From Sordaria brevicollis (lineage: Eukaryota > Ascomycota > Sordariomycetes > Sordariales > Sordariaceae): a stretch of DNA of 64,000 bases. The notes beneath the pieces are model-generated. The model saw nothing but the letters and a program-made list of their open reading frames with translations, ran no database searches and was not told the DNA's origin. Location: positions 1,922,001 to 1,986,000 of the forward strand of contig JAUTDP010000011.1 in NCBI GenBank assembly GCA_033439795.1, given 5' to 3'. Position 1 is the stretch's first letter; each line of letters starts with the position of its first letter. A program made the position numbers and the translations under genes. Below, piece by piece: positions 20,254 to 33,981 of the stretch.

Positions 20254-21429
20254 TCAAGCCGCATTAAGGAGCGCCTCCTTCCCTTGATCCTTCAACGTCT
20301 GCCTCACAGCCTTCAGCACAACATGATGAACGCTTCTCGGCGCGGCCACGAACCCAAAGTTCGCGGTCAGCTTCCTCCCCTTTGTCAGATCGATCTCCTT
20401 CCCATCAACATCCGTGATCATGCCACCCACTTCCTCAAAGAGAAGCATAGCTCCGGCATGATCCCAGATCTTCGCATATCTATCACGTCTCTTGTAGACC
20501 CAAACAGTCATGTTCGCCAATCCCAGAGCGAGCGCCACCCACCTCGGCACCCATCCAAGCAGATCAGAACCAGGGAACTCAACACCGAGCCTCTCCGTAG
20601 CCGCCTTATGTGCATCATCCACGCCCGAATCCAGCAGATTCCAGCATGATACCGACCTCAGCCCGGAAACAGTGACACCATCCGCATGTCTCTTCAGCGG
20701 CTCCGAAGCGCATTCCGCCAAGCCAGTGCCTTGCCCAACGAACAAAGGTTTCGCATATGCTCCGAAGCCCCGGACTGCATACACAATGCAGCCATCTTCA
20801 CCGTCGTCCGTCTTGAAAACGCTCGCATTGCCCACCGGCGCCGTTGCCTTTCTGCTCAGCAACGGACACGCTACCACGCTGAGAATCTGCCTCCCGCCCT
20901 CCAGCAGCGCAACGTTGATCGCGTACTGCTCACCTCGAACAAACGTCTTGGTACCGTCAATCGGATCAAAAACCCACGTCCGTCCCGAATCGGCACTCAG
21001 CCCGTCCTTGCCGCCGTCGCCGCAACGGTCGACGAGCTCGCACACTTGCTCTTTGCTCTCCGGTGCACCCCGCTTCACCACGTTGACAATCGAGATCCGC
21101 GACTCGTTCTCGTCGTCGCCGGTGGCTGATGAGGAGACCTCGTCAATGCACTCGTGGATGACGTCGTACACGCGCTGCAGCAGTTCGGGATTGGCGCGCA
21201 GAGCGGCGGCGGACTCCTCGCCCACGAAGCTATCGGCAGGGAAGGATGAAGAAAGGACTTTGGTGAGATAGGCCTGAATGGCGAAATCGGCTACAGTGAC
21301 GGGAGAGAGGTCTTCGGCTTTCTCGATGGTACCCTTGTTGGCGGATGCCAAGACATGTTTGGAGATGCGGGCGGCAAGTTGGATAGCTGGGATAGCGATC
21401 GAGAGTTCTGTCGAGTATGGGCTATCCAT
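20254..21429 (-). CDS. HAL2: 3'(2'),5'-bisphosphate nucleotidase (HAL2/MET22 type)
   Basis: A single exon of 391 residues, starting at MDSPYSTEL. It belongs to the lithium-sensitive inositol-monophosphatase-like superfamily. Metal-site motifs are present in order: DLSPVTVADFA (about 40-50), GEES (70-73), WVFDPIDGTKTF (D155 and D158) and KIWDHAGAMLLFEE near residue 325. The enzyme removes the 3'-phosphate of PAP (3'-phosphoadenosine 5'-phosphate), a by-product of sulfate assimilation that otherwise inhibits RNA-processing exonucleases. The yeast enzyme is the target of Na+ and Li+. The open frame extends 61 codons upstream to 21612, but the ATG at 21429 matches the normal family start. Confidence 0.92.
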   Translation of the reverse strand: MDSPYSTELSIAIPAIQLAARISKHVLASANKGTIEKAEDLSPVTVADFAIQAYLTKVLSSSFPADSFVGEESAAALRANPELLQRVYDVIHECIDEVSSSATGDDENESRISIVNVVKRGAPESKEQVCELVDRCGDGGKDGLSADSGRTWVFDPIDGTKTFVRGEQYAINVALLEGGRQILSVVACPLLSRKATAPVGNASVFKTDDGEDGCIVYAVRGFGAYAKPLFVGQGTGLAECASEPLKRHADGVTVSGLRSVSCWNLLDSGVDDAHKAATERLGVEFPGSDLLGWVPRWVALALGLANMTVWVYKRRDRYAKIWDHAGAMLLFEEVGGMITDVDGKEIDLTKGRKLTANFGFVAAPRSVHHVVLKAVRQTLKDQGKEALLNAA

Positions 21430-23404
21430 TGTGTCTTGTCTGTGTTGGTGTGTGTCCGGTTTATGCTGATTGATCGCTGTTGACTGGAGACAAAATGAAA
21501 GCTGGTGTAGGAAATGCCTGGGGCGGTGATGGGGAAGTTGTATGGTACCAGGTGACTCAAACTCTGGGTGAGAGTGAGCTTTGGGTTCAGAGCTCACGCA
21601 TTGATGCCCCACTCTTTACTGCACTGGTGAGCTTCTTCCTCCGTTGAGGTTCCCGTTACTGCTTCTTTGGAAACACCACCGGACCGAGACAAGGTCGTGA
21701 CTGCCTCTTGAAAGCATGCACACCCTATTGAACAATGGAAGGTACACCAGCGTCGTGGGTCTTACCTTCCTCATTGTTTTCTCACTGCGGCGCTGCTGCC
21801 TGTGGCTAGGTAGTGGCTTTTCTATGCAAACTGAAAGGGGACTGCTATGGTTGAAGACACAAGCGTCAACTTTTTTTTTTTTTTCAAATCGCACTGAAAC
21901 GAGCAAGGTTGTTTATCGAACAGAGGGTTATAGCATTAAACTGATATTGATGATATCCAATGAAACCCGTGAGTGATATAAGTACAAGCCAGAAGGAAAA
22001 CTATTAAAAAAACAATGAATGAAAATGGATCAACTTTTCTAGTTTCCAAAAATTAAGTGGGCAACTGTCCTCCGCATCACTACCAAAACCGTGGTAAACA
22101 GACAGATAAAGAGGTAATGCAGATTCCATCACGGGCTAATGAGAGTGAGGGGTGGTATGTTTTGGGGAGGGTGACATGTATTAGGTATTGACAGCGTTTG
22201 TCTTCTTTTAATATCCTCGCTAGCAGGACGTGGTCCTTCATCAGTCCGCCTAGCAAAGGACATTGTCATGACCATCTAGGACGTGACGTCGTAAACCGTA
22301 ACAGTCGTGAAAGCCCGCCAGCCGATCCTTCCCGACCGGCCCTTCCATCTCTGCGCTGTTCCGCCCTTCGAATGTAGACCGAGAACTGCGCAGCAAACCG
22401 AGCGGCGAGAAAGCTTGCCGAGGCTGACCAGGCCATTGGCGTAAATGGTTGCCCATATAGCTGTAAAAAAAACTCTTGTATCCCAAAATCTTTCATCTCT
22501 TCCGAGTCTTCTCTTTTTTTTTTGTGGTATCCGATCGTCGTCATCATTTCGGGTATACGCAGGTTCGAAACTAAGGACTTGTCGCCCGAAGCCGCTGAAC
22601 CAAAGCCAACGCGAGCATCAAAAGCCAAAACCGTAGCCTTTGGAGCAACTGGAAAATCCACACCATATGCTATCCGTGACCCTCCAACAGGCGCCTGCAA
22701 GAAATTCAAAATCTCAAAAAAGTCCATCAAATACACTAGATGGTGGCCAGATGCAAAGATATTACAAGTCGCTTAAAGGTTGATAAAAGGGAGGAGGAGC
22801 GCCCATTTTCGTCGGTGAGCCAGATCGGGAATGTCGCGCTTTCTCCAGAAAACCGCTTGAACATCCCGATCAAGGCGCTGTTGTCCATCATCTCAGATCG
22901 CAACCAGAATCTCCAAAGTCAAGGGCGCTTTGGATATCCTAGGACCAACGGCACTTCTCAGACAGAAAGCGTGCAACGGAAAGGAGACCAAGAAAGCGAC
23001 CTCCGTGAACCCATTGGAAACTGATGCTGAGGCTCGGAGCTGTGGGAACGACGCCCTGGAGATGTTGATTCATGGCCGACGCAAACATGAAGAGATAGAC
23101 CAAGGAGGTGGAGATGTCTGCGCAGCAACACAACAGCCACTTCAACAATCCACAACTGGTGAAATTGTCGAAGGAACGCAAATTTTGGGCAGAGCTTGGG
23201 TGGAACACATTGAGAAGCCTCGCTTCCTCAGACCGACGACATCCAACCGCCGCTGCATGGCAAGACAGTGAGTGCATGAGCCCAAGGGTAGAAAAGTGGC
23301 AGCTCCCCAAAAGGGGCCACAAATCAGGAACCACGCCAAACACATCAAGTGTTCTTTCGCAAGTATTGCCAAGACAGCGGCGAATTTGGTTCTAGATTCC
23401 AATC
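21430..23404. other. intergenic between HAL2-type and PIN4-type genes
   Basis: About 2 kb with homopolymer runs (T run at about 21871-21886) and no supported gene. Part of it should be the 3' untranslated region of the PIN4-type gene and part the HAL2 promoter. Short frames on both strands lack motifs. Confidence 0.45.
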
Positions 23405-25566
23405 CTACTGGAATCTTGAGGAGGTAGACGTCGCCGCTCCGCGTGTGCCATTGTCGGAGGAATCTGTTGTTGAATCGTCAGTAACCGTTATGCTGGTGAG
23501 ATCAAGGCAGAAGGTGCTAGACATACCACTACCGCGCTGCATATGACCATTGGTGCGTCCCCGTCCGGCAAAGCCGATGCTCTCGCCCCAGTCACCGCTG
23601 CTCGGTCCGTGAGGCTGACGCTCCGGGACGCTGCGAGTGCTGTTTCCATTCAGGGGAGAGCGTTGGCTGCCAATAGCGCCAGGGGTCTCTCTGGGCCTGA
23701 GACGGTTGGCGTTGAAGGGTTCGCTCAGTGACAGAGAACCAAGCTCCGAGATGAGTAGTGAAGTGTCCTTGTTGGAAGCGGCTCCAGGGGTAGTTGGCGT
23801 GGTCATTACGCTGTTAGGTCCACCGAGGCTGGCGCTATACTCGCCATACTGAGCAATGCTCGAGCTGTGAAGGCTGCTCTGCGGGAAACCCGAAGCAGAG
23901 AGCGACGGGCTAGGGGTGTATGATCGCAGATCCGCGAAGGACTTGACACCACGAAGCGCGTTGATGCCGCCATCGGGACTGTCGGGAAGCTCCAGAGTCG
24001 GGCCATGTCTGCCCTGCCTACCCAAGGTGGCGTACTGACCCGGAGCATTGGCGCGGGACTCGGCGAAGTCAATGGTGGCGGCACGGCTAAGACCGCGACG
24101 GTGAGCATCAGCCGACACACCAGGGGAGATGTGCATAGGAGGTGCCATGCTGGCCAAAGTGGCAGTGGCCGAGTCCTTGATAACGTGCAACTGGCGGGTA
24201 GGACCCTCGCCGACGGAACGATGCTCAAGACCCATGTTGTGAGCCAAAATATGGACGGTGCGACGCTGCTGAGGAGTAATGCTGGCAGGGAAGATGATGA
24301 TTTCGCGGTTGGGGTCGTTCCGGAAGAGAGTCAACTCGGTGTAAAACTTGAGAGTTTCGGGGTTATTGAGGTCAACATCTCCTGTAACATCATCCTGGTT
24401 AGAGTTTGGCGGTAAAAGATCGCGGCGAGACGACTTACGCAACGGCGAGTTGCGAGACCTGCTAGTGTGAGCGGCATTCAATGAGTGCATGGAAGACTGA
24501 GAGTGCAGGGCAATGGGCTGGTGCTGCTCCTCTAGCTGGCCGCGCTTCTCCCTCTTCTCGCGCTCGATGCGCTCTCTCTCGTGCTCAGGGAGCATCTTCT
24601 TATACTCCACCCTCAACTTTCTGCCCTGAACCTCGTATCCATTGAGTTGCTCGATGACAGTCTGGGTATCCAGGGGACTTTGGAAGTTGGCGAAGGCAAG
24701 GCCACGGAAAATGCCGTTATCGAAGTGGTAGTTGAAGGCATACGGCTGAGGAAGGCCAAGGTCCGTCATGATCTGGGTGAGCATCTCTTTCCTGACGTTG
24801 AAAGGAATATTCTTGATGACGATGGCGGTAGGAATGAGGTCGCTGCCGAGGGACTTGGGATCATGGCGAGGATCGTACATGCTGCCGGGATAGCCATGAC
24901 GGTCGCCTCCAAAGTTGCCGTCGCCATTCAAAAGGCCCATGGACGGACCGAACGCGGAGGAGTACTGTGTCGAAGGGGTGTTGAGGGCTTGGCTTCCAAG
25001 GCCGTTTTGTTCGGACATCCATTCCTAAAAGCAAGTGACAAAACCACGGTCAGCAAACATGCATTTGGCATATATGGCAGGTAGCGAAGAAGCGTCAGGG
25101 GCATGAGAAAGGGGAAGGAAAAAGGGGGTTGGTGATGGTGATGGTGATGGTGCTGGTGCTGGATGTGCTGTAGACTAAAGATGAAACGAACCGTGGGGAG
25201 AGCCCGACGACCGCCATTGCGCACCCTATTGTCGCCCAAAGCGCCATTCACAGTGTTTGCGCCGGCGTTATAAGCCCAAGCCTGGTTGTTTCCAATGAAG
25301 CTGTCTGTCGCGAAAGCAGCAGCGGGTTGCAGCCTGTTGTGTCGGAAGGCGCCGTTATCGTAGGAAGCGAAGCGATCGTCGGCGGCGGCGAAGAGGGCAG
25401 CAGAGGGTTGGCCAATGGCCTCCATCTGTCGCTGCGTCATGCGACTGACGCCCGTGAGGCCGACGGTGGTGTTGTAACCGGGCCGCGAAGAGCCGGGAGA
25501 GCGGTTCGCGTTGTTCATGGGGTAGGCTGAGGGGAAGTAGCCCGAAATATCTGGTTGTGGATTCAT
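23405..25566 (-). CDS. PIN4: Pin4-type RNA-binding protein with RRM and R3H domains
   Basis: Four exons (25192-25566, 24439-25024, 23527-24381, 23405-23463) give 624 residues. A disordered N-terminus rich in Asn, Gly and Ser precedes an RRM at about 190-270: IVIKNIPFNV is RNP2 and FRGLAFANF is RNP1. A charged helix (EHERERIEREKREKR) follows. Next is an R3H-like domain at about 320-385 (ETLKFYTELTLF.. HILAHNMGLEHRSVG). The tail is long, Ser/Pro-rich and probably phosphorylated (SPSLS, TPTTPG). The architecture matches yeast Pin4/Mdt1 and fission-yeast Cip1/Cip2, cytoplasmic RNA-binding proteins linked to checkpoint and stress responses. Introns 2 and 3 (57 and 63 nt) are multiples of three without stops, so retention would keep the frame. 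The donor of intron 1 is GTTCGT. Confidence 0.85.
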
Positions 25567-26780
25567 CTTGATTTTCCTTCTCCTTTTTTTTTCTTCTTCC
25601 CTTTCGTGATCCTCCAAGTTAAAGATGTTATGGGGGGAGGAGGCCGAGACAGCTGGAGCGAAAGAGAGACCAGCAGACCAGCGAAACCAAGCAAGCCCGG
25701 ACTTTTAGAAAAACTCGTGGATTTGAGTGTCGACGACCTGACTGACGCCGGGAAGGGTGGTCGAGAAAAAGAGGGCCGAAGGGGGGGCGGTGGTGGCTTC
25801 GGACGAAACACTGGACGATGCTGGATTTCAGGCCAGGCGGATTTTGGGGGTTGGGGTTAAGGTTGATTGTGAATTTCGATCCGACCAGGAAGCGCCGCGT
25901 TCTGCGAAACAAGCGCTGGACGTGCAGACGACTCGGACGGTGCAGAGTGTCGGGGAGACAGGACGGGGGGAGGCGCCGCAGGTTATAAGGATACAGGACA
26001 AGACAGACTGGCGAACAGCTGAAGCCAGGTTTTTTTTGTGCTTGGTGCAATGCCAGGCCTGGCGGATGCGGATGGGCGGAACTCGATTGCAGATTTCTCG
26101 TAGAGTGGAGAGGGGCGTGATTTTCCAATGACGCGGAAGAGGGCCGCTGCAGGTTCCCAGCAAGTGCGGTGGACGTCGAAGTGGACGACAAGTGGACGAT
26201 TAACGCCGGCTTGAAACCAGGCGACTGAGGGAAGGGGTTTGTGAAGGATGAAATATGTATGCCCTGTAAAAAGAGCGAGAGGGTTTAAAAATTGGAAAAA
26301 AGAAGAAAAAAATAGGACCAAAAACTGGAATCCAGGGAATCCACAACTGTGCACGGCAGAACAATGCACGAGCTCGACTCGGGCAACTGATCCAAACAAA
26401 AAACGGCAGCAACACAGGCAACGGGCCGTGACCAGATCGAGTGCTTCCCAAATGCAACAAGGGGGTTTGTGTGTGGTATATATGCGTGATGTAGGCGTGT
26501 GTGCGTCCTCGTGTGTGTGAGACTGGATGTGCTTGATGTCTACAAGGGTCGTTCACGTCGTCTCGTCTAAGTAGAAAGCTCTATATGCTGTTTATCGTCG
26601 AAGAGTCGTAACAACGTCCGTCGTTGATGTGTTGTTGTAGTTGGGGTAGAGTAGCGAGGTTGACGATGGTGACGATGATGTTGATGGTAGTGGTAAGGTT
26701 CCACGTTGGTTGGCTGGATTCAAGACGGAGCTCCAACAGGGCGGGAGAGGGGGGCCAAGGAGAATAAATGTATGTACGTA

Positions 26781-26806
26781 GGTGGTGGTGGTGGTGGTGG
26801 TGGTGG
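26781..26806 (+). repeat. (GGT)n microsatellite
   Basis: An uninterrupted GGT trinucleotide run in noncoding sequence. Confidence 0.85.
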
Positions 26807-29800
26807 ATGGTTTGTTGGAGATAGACCCGACGGGGAGTTCCAGGTTCTTTGAATCGGGTACGCAGGGTACGGTACGACACCGAAAAAAGGTGAAGATGAA
26901 AGCGGGGGGTCCGTGGATGTGAATGGACGGCAACGATAATTTATGACTAGAGGTAGTAAAAGACTAGGAAATTAAAAGAAGAGCGAGAGGAATTTGGGTA
27001 GATCAGGTGTCAACTACTGAAATCTCCTTGATGTCCAACGCATGTTGCACCTGCTTTTTGTTTTGGAATTGGAGGCAACTCTCCCAGGAGGTCGCCCTTA
27101 ATGCCGGATGGAGCTTTCACTTGTTCGACGGGTGGAACAGCGACGAGGGACCTGGTAAAGGCCCTGACGAGGGGGAATTGTTCAAATCCCGTCTACTTGC
27201 CCACACTAGTGAGGAAATGGTAAGGTCTCAGCTCGACTATCTTAGCTTCGTTTTCTGTCATTCACTCAACGGAACCTTAGACTTGGGTTAGCAGCGTTCA
27301 ACTGCACTGCAACTTTATGCCTGAATGAAATGCATCCAATGCGAATGCAATGTCCTGCAGCAGCCAGAAAACTGAAAATTGAAACAAAAAAAGGACAGGC
27401 GGGATCCCGTCCGTGGCAGCAAGCGGCTCCTACCGTGTCAAGCGTACACTAGGTATGTGCCTGCCTTGCGTGAGTGTGTGCACTTTGGCAGGTGCCCAGG
27501 ATAATACAGCTCCCCCCATGAATAAGGGACACCAGCCCACGGTCTACAGCCCCTGGTACGTTCTTTTTTGTACAGACAAACGGGATCCACAAAGTGGGTC
27601 CTCTGACCTCCATCGCGCTAGAAGAACCTCAATGGACTGCCGCCGCCTCCTGGGGCTGCCCTCCCGCCATCCGCCGGGCATCACCCAGCAGAATAGCTTT
27701 TTGTCCAATCGCCTCCTTTGCGCTCCCGCTAATCTTGTCAATCAGAGTCGTGGGCCACTTCCATGCCATGTCCATCTCATCACCACGCGTGCCTCATCAA
27801 AGACACCATGCTGTCCATCACGGCCAATTTGTTTCGTCGTCAATGATGAGCACGCTACCGAGACTCTCCATGGCTCTTCGGGACTGACGGTCTTGCATTG
27901 GGACAATCGGCGAATTCCCGTCTAAAGGCCTAAACAGGTACCCGCAATCCATATTTCCGCATCATCCCTCTCTTGCAAAAGCTTGATAGTGAGCTAGCCA
28001 TCTCACCAGCATTTTCCGCAGACAGCTGTTTATCAGCTATCTACTTCACACCCCTTGGTCCCTTTCTTCCCCTTCTACCCCCTTATTATTCACCGAGGCC
28101 ACCAGAGCTCCCTGGCAGATCGGAATGGATGGGATAAGCTCCAAACTTTTTAGAGGTAGCAATCCCACATGTCGACCGGGCTCTCTCTCCTCTGTCTCGC
28201 TGCGTCTGCGACTGTGTATGGGCAGCAGTCCCAGGAGATGCGAACTGGCATCGTGTGGGCGGATATCACCATGATGAGATGGAGCTCATCTGGGGCTCAA
28301 ACCCCTGGCGATCGAGCACTGGTGGAGGCACCTTGAAATTATCCTCGTTTATTTTGGGTGTCTCCTGTCGCTGGTTCTGTTGCGTCTCGGTGTGCCCTTG
28401 ATCTGAAGAGCCGACTGGGCTTCAGAAAGGTGAAAGGGGGCAGATCGCTAACCAGTCGCCAACCCAGACAGCCAAGATTCGCGACGACGAGGCTCTACAA
28501 AGGGCGATGAGGAGCCAGAGCCCATCGACTTCTCAAAGAAGCTTCCATCCGATCCACGACTATGGAGCCGTGCACATGGCCTGCTACTCCCACCACCCTA
28601 TCGCGAGTTCCGGTGCTACATAATATAGGGTGTATCACGCTAGAGATGCCACGATCCCGCCTTTTGGTTTCTTCTCCACACGCGAATCGGCTACCGTCCC
28701 CTAAAACCTAGCGAAAAACCGGTGCAACGCCGTTTTTGCTTTTCCACACGGTCAGCGTTGGCGGACACATGGTTAGGAGCGTGTATCACCGGTGTCAAGG
28801 GCCTCGCCCCCGTTGCCAGAATCACACTCTCACCGCGCATTCATTGACTCGCTGTGGCGTGCCTTCTGCGACTCTGCGAGAAATCTCCCACAGATCTGTG
28901 TTCCTGACCCACCCGGTCACCCGGTCTTCCTTGTCCGTGCTGCCGGGACCGGGGATCCGTTGCCGAGTGGGGCCATGCTGGCCGGGCCCCTGACTCCTCG
29001 AGTCCTGACCTTCTCACAAGAGATTGCAAGCCAAGTGGTGTTCCTTTCTGAGACGATGAAAAAGGGGCAACGACAAGAATTACGAGGAGAAGCTATTGCT
29101 GAACGCAACAGATTAATATGCCATCGTGGGGGCCCGCTTGGCAAACCCATGATCAGGGCTCATTGGTAGCCGGACCAGGACACGAGATGGGCTATTCTTA
29201 ATAGAAAGAATACTCAAAGGTTGTCGTAACTCCGAATGGAAAACAACGCCATATTTCTTTGGACCCAAAACACTGTTGTCTGTTGTTACCACAAGGTCAA
29301 GGTCGAGATAGTGCGGTGCGGTGGAAACATGGTATGGCAAATAATACAGTAGCAACGACGGCACCCTTCATGTTTACACCCTATCCCGGTTGACCGCTCG
29401 TTTGCGTGAAAGAAAGCAAAAACGCTGCTTGTAATAATTCCTAGCTGTGAGTTGAGCTTGAGAATGAGACGCTAACATGTTTCCGTCAAGCCGTCCAAGC
29501 GGTCAACCCTCGAGCACTGAGAAACAAAAGAGGCCTGACATGGTCGGAAACGTTGTTCACAGAAACGGAAATATTCTGGCGTCGTATCCTAGGCCGGCTC
29601 TTTTGCCCTGTGCCTGACGCTTTTCATCTGGTCTTGTGGGGAAAGGGGACACCCTATACCCTTGACGGGTTTGGCCCCCTTTTTCATACCCCGGAGCCCG
29701 GCATCAGGGTTGCTCTGCATCCGTGCTGTTAGGCATCTCCTCCGGCGGCTGCCCGTCTGCTCCCGCCAGATGACCACAATCCGCTAGGCCTGTCACGGTG

Positions 29801-30792
29801 TCGTTCCAGAGCGTTGGGAATAACTACCCTTGGCCTATTTTTCTCCTTTTGCACCTCAATTTCTCCTCACTGATGGCCGAGAACGGTTGGTTCGAGAAAA
29901 CAGATGTTAGTTCCATGATCGACGACATGTGCCGTGAGCGATGCCACTGCACAAGTAGGTATGTATACCACTTGTATTCTACCGCCTCGCTTTATTCTAT
30001 ACATACGATGTCGACCCAGTTTCCAGACAATGAACGGGTTTTCACCCCGCCGTCTCTTTCAGTCTTGTTTGACGACGGAAGGCACGGAAAGCTGGTATGC
30101 AGGTGCCCCTGGCTTTTGGCGGAGATGCAAAGGATCGTTTCCAATGCTGAAAAAGACAAAATCCGTTGCTGATCGACACACAGTCGCCTCCAAAAAATTA
30201 ATGCCATCGAACGAGATAGTTGAGACCCAACCAGTCAACTATACTCTCTAGCGGGTGAGATATTCAATGATAAGCCAAAACACGGGCTCAAGACCGGATT
30301 CTCTTGGAGGCTGATGAGGCTAAGTAGACCAATAGACATGCAGATGTTTTTATTGGTGATTTGTAACTGATCTCAGCTCTCTTGAGAAGCAGGGCGATGT
30401 CTTGTCGCAGCAACAGAGAGGCTCTTTTGCAATGTATATGGCAATCCACTCTTCCGTTACCATACTGTGCGGTTGCCGAGCTTTGATTGGCCCTTGCTCG
30501 TTTCTGCGCCAAGGACGCCGGTTTTATCATGACGACGGCGGCCACCTTGTTCCAGACACTCTGCTGTTTGTGCTAAGCCATGAAGGATGAAGGTGACGGG
30601 TGAATCGGGAGTGCGAATGGGAATCGCTTCTTTGGTCCTTTTAGACAATTCAGAAACGAACGGGCCCTGCAGCCTGCGACATACATACATACCTCTAGAC
30701 ACAAACATGTCTTTGATGGGTCTGCACCATCTTGCGACTCTGCGGTCGGCCGTTAGCATAATGTGGTTTTGTACGCACTTCTTGGGCTCCAA

Positions 30793-30826
30793 TACGGAGG
30801 CCATTGTGTTGGTCGGTTTCAAAAAA
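30793..30826 (+). repeat. 34-bp perfect inverted repeat, left copy
   Basis: Begins TACGGAGGCC and ends GGTTTCAAAAAA. It is an exact reverse complement of 37478-37511. Weaker inverted similarity continues outward (for example GTTAGCATA and ACATGTCT blocks), so the full repeat may be 150-200 bp long. Confidence 0.85.
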
Positions 30827-33800
30827 TTTTGGCGCTAAGTGCAGTAGCGCGTGCCACCTATAGGTACTAGAGCCGCGCCCATAGCGTATAATATAGAATT
30901 CAATTTAGTAATTAAAATAAACGCGTAAGGTTATAACCCCGCTTCCTCTATACGCTAATATTCGTAAATATTTCCTTACCTAACTATTATATATTTGAAT
31001 TACTATAATAGTAATCGTTTAAACGTATAATATTATAATAATAATAATAATTCTACTACTATTATAACTACTTATATTTATAAAAGTAGTATACTATTTA
31101 CCGCGCCCGCAACCTTTAACCCTAACGGTAATTAATTAGAATAAATCGCTTAATTTATTAACATAATCGAAGAGAATACTTTTAACGTCGCAAAGTAAAT
31201 CCTCCTTAATAATAAAGTAAATAAATTATTTAAATTAATTTAATATAATATTAATTAAAGTATTTTTAATTAAATTAATATTATAGGAGGTTCTTTATAC
31301 TTAGGATACTAGAATTAAATATAACTTTAAAGGCCCTTTTAAAATTCTCCTTAAAATTAATACCCTAGCTAAGGCCTACGTTATAGCCGCTTACCTTTTT
31401 TTACTTTATATCCGTAATACTTTTTATAACCGCTACGCTAGCGGTAATATTTAATACCTTACTATTATTTATATTATCCCTCCCGAAAATATTTTTAATA
31501 ACGTTTATATTTATTATATTTATTCTAATTAAATTAATAAATATTTTTAGAAAATTACCGTCGACGCTAAATATACGGCTAAAGAATAAAAGAAGAAAGG
31601 TAAATAAAAGTATTAGAAGAAGCGTAGCGATTTTAATAAGTATATAATTAAATAGTTACGTAAATTCGAGGCGATTTTTAACGTTAAAATTACCCGCCGC
31701 GAGGCCGAGGCCGTTACTACCGCCGCTGCCGCTACTACCCCTAAAAAGAAAAAGGGAAAGGGAATTTATATTCCGAAAAAGTAAATAGGGTTTTATTAAT
31801 TTATTTTAATAATACCCGGCTAATAAAGAGTTTAGATTTAAGAAAGTTTATTCGTTTAAAATAATAATTCGAAATATAATTATAAATTTTGAAAAAAAAA
31901 ATTAATTTATATTAAAAAATTTTAAATAATATTTAAATATTTTATGTAGCGTCCTTTAAAATTAATTAAAATTTTTTAAAATTAATTAATCTCCTACAAA
32001 ATTTTTCGTTACCGCTAAATTTTATTATTTATAATATACCTCTTTTTATATAATTTTAATATTTTCTTTATTACCTTTCTATTAATTTCTATTATTTTAA
32101 TAAATTATTACCGTATTAATCTTTTTCCTTATAAGGATTTTATTCTCGATATTTATATAAATAAATAAATAATACCCGATATTTATAAAGCTTTTAAATA
32201 ATTTTTCGGTATTAATATTTCCTATATAACTTTATAATATTTTATAAAAGATTATAACGTTCCTAAAAAAATTGGACTAAGGATAAAAATAACAGAAAAT
32301 TTAGAAGAAGAAATTCGTAAATTATATTTTAAAATTATAGCTACCGACGAAGAAATTTTTAATTTATTTATAGTAAAGGGATTTTAAATCTCTTTTTAAG
32401 GTTTATAATCCCTATATAAAAATTTAGGAATCTTTCGTAAATATTCTTTTAATATAATAAAAGAAAAATTTCGTTAAATTTACAAAATTTTTAAAAAAGT
32501 TCGCCGCGATAATTCTACTTACTTTATTCGCCGTATAAGTAAATAAGAGCTCTAATTTTATTTTAAAGAGTAATATAACCTTTTTATTCTTTATAAGCTA
32601 TTCTACGCTTACTTTAAAAGCTTTTTTCCTAAAGCCGTTAAAGAGAAAATTATAAGTATAATGTATAAAAAGGGAAATTAGACTATACCGGGCCCTAATT
32701 ATATATAGTATATTAATATATATTTAAAATTATAACGTTAAAGTATTAAAATTTACGTAAATATTAATACCTATTTTTATTATATCCTTTAATTTTATAC
32801 CAGTATATTAGGAATAACGTAAAAATCTATTTTTACGCAATTTATTAAAATAATTAAAGAACGAAGCTTTATCCTTTACTAATTCAAATTTAATTATAAT
32901 AATAAAGTGAATATAATTATAATAGGTATATATTACTTTATATTTGGAATATAAAATTTAAAAATTTTAAAGCCGAAATACATTTTACCCGAATATATTA
33001 TAATTTTCGAATAAAGATTACTAATAGAAAATATTATTATCCGTTATAATATTATTAATAAAAGTTAAATATTACCGACGTAAATAATTAATATATAAAT
33101 ATACTTAACGGATATTTTTATACGAAGAAAGAATATAGCGAATTAATATATTAAAAATTAATAAAATTAATTTCGTAATAGCTATAAACGATTTTAGAAT
33201 ATAAATTCTCTTAAAAAACGTTAATTAACTTTAATTTAACTTTTATAAAAATATTTCTAAAGATTCGAATATATAGACCTTTAAATATATAAAAAGATTG
33301 AAGATTATATTACTCTACTATATACTTTTATACCCTAAATCCGGAGCGAATTTGAAACTTTTCTTAAATATTAGAATTAGTATACAATCCGTAATTAACG
33401 CCAAAAACGTTATATTATTATAGGAAAGCCCATCGAATTATACTATAATTATAATAAAAAAACTGCGATTAATTATTATATCGAATTAGATTAGGTAAGG
33501 TTTGAATACTTAAAAAGAATTTCGGAAATAAATACTTTTAAATTTAATCGTTATTTACTATAAAATATAATAGATTTATACGAGGAATTTATAAAGGATT
33601 ATGCGCTTTACGTAATTAATTCGGAAGAATCGCCTTTTCGTATAGAATATGAGTATTTGTAAGCGAAATTTGAAGTGTATTACCGCTTTATATAAGAGCC
33701 GTAGTTGAATATGTACGAAATACCGACGGGAGGATTCGAAGAATTGAAGGAATTAATTAAAAACGTTGGGGGGGATATCGATAAAATAATAAATGCTTTA

Positions 33801-33981
33801 TAAATAATTAATTTTAATTTAAAAAAGAAATAGCGGAACGTAATTCAAATTGAATTATTAGCTTGCAACGTAAAATAATATATATTAATATTTATAAATA
33901 TTAATTAAAGCAAATTGACGTACGGGACGAACGTGGTTATATAATTAATAGGTTTTATAGTATAGTAAAAATAATTATTAT

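Larger units (their letters stand above)
25567..30840. other. long region without a recognised gene
   Basis: About 5.3 kb upstream of the PIN4-type gene. The first 1.4 kb (to about 27000) is purine/pyrimidine-skewed with a (GGT)n run at 26781-26806 and a GT-rich stretch near 26490-26520, and probably includes a long 5' leader. From 27000 to 30840 many short frames exist on both strands but none shows a motif, signal peptide or consistent splicing. No tRNA was found. The last 200 bases take part in an inverted repeat with sequence right of the A+T island. Confidence 0.45.

Noticed and set aside
22266..22736. 156-codon minus-strand frame
   Set aside because: No motif, unusual composition, and it lies in the likely 3' region of the PIN4-type gene.
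27170..27210. TTGTTCAAATCCCG resembling a tRNA T-loop
   Set aside because: No box A or acceptor stem partner could be found at tRNA distance.
30457..30838. Overlapping frames at the left edge of the RIP island read as a gene
   Set aside because: The sequence belongs to an inverted repeat shared with the right edge, and the frames are not conserved between the two copies.
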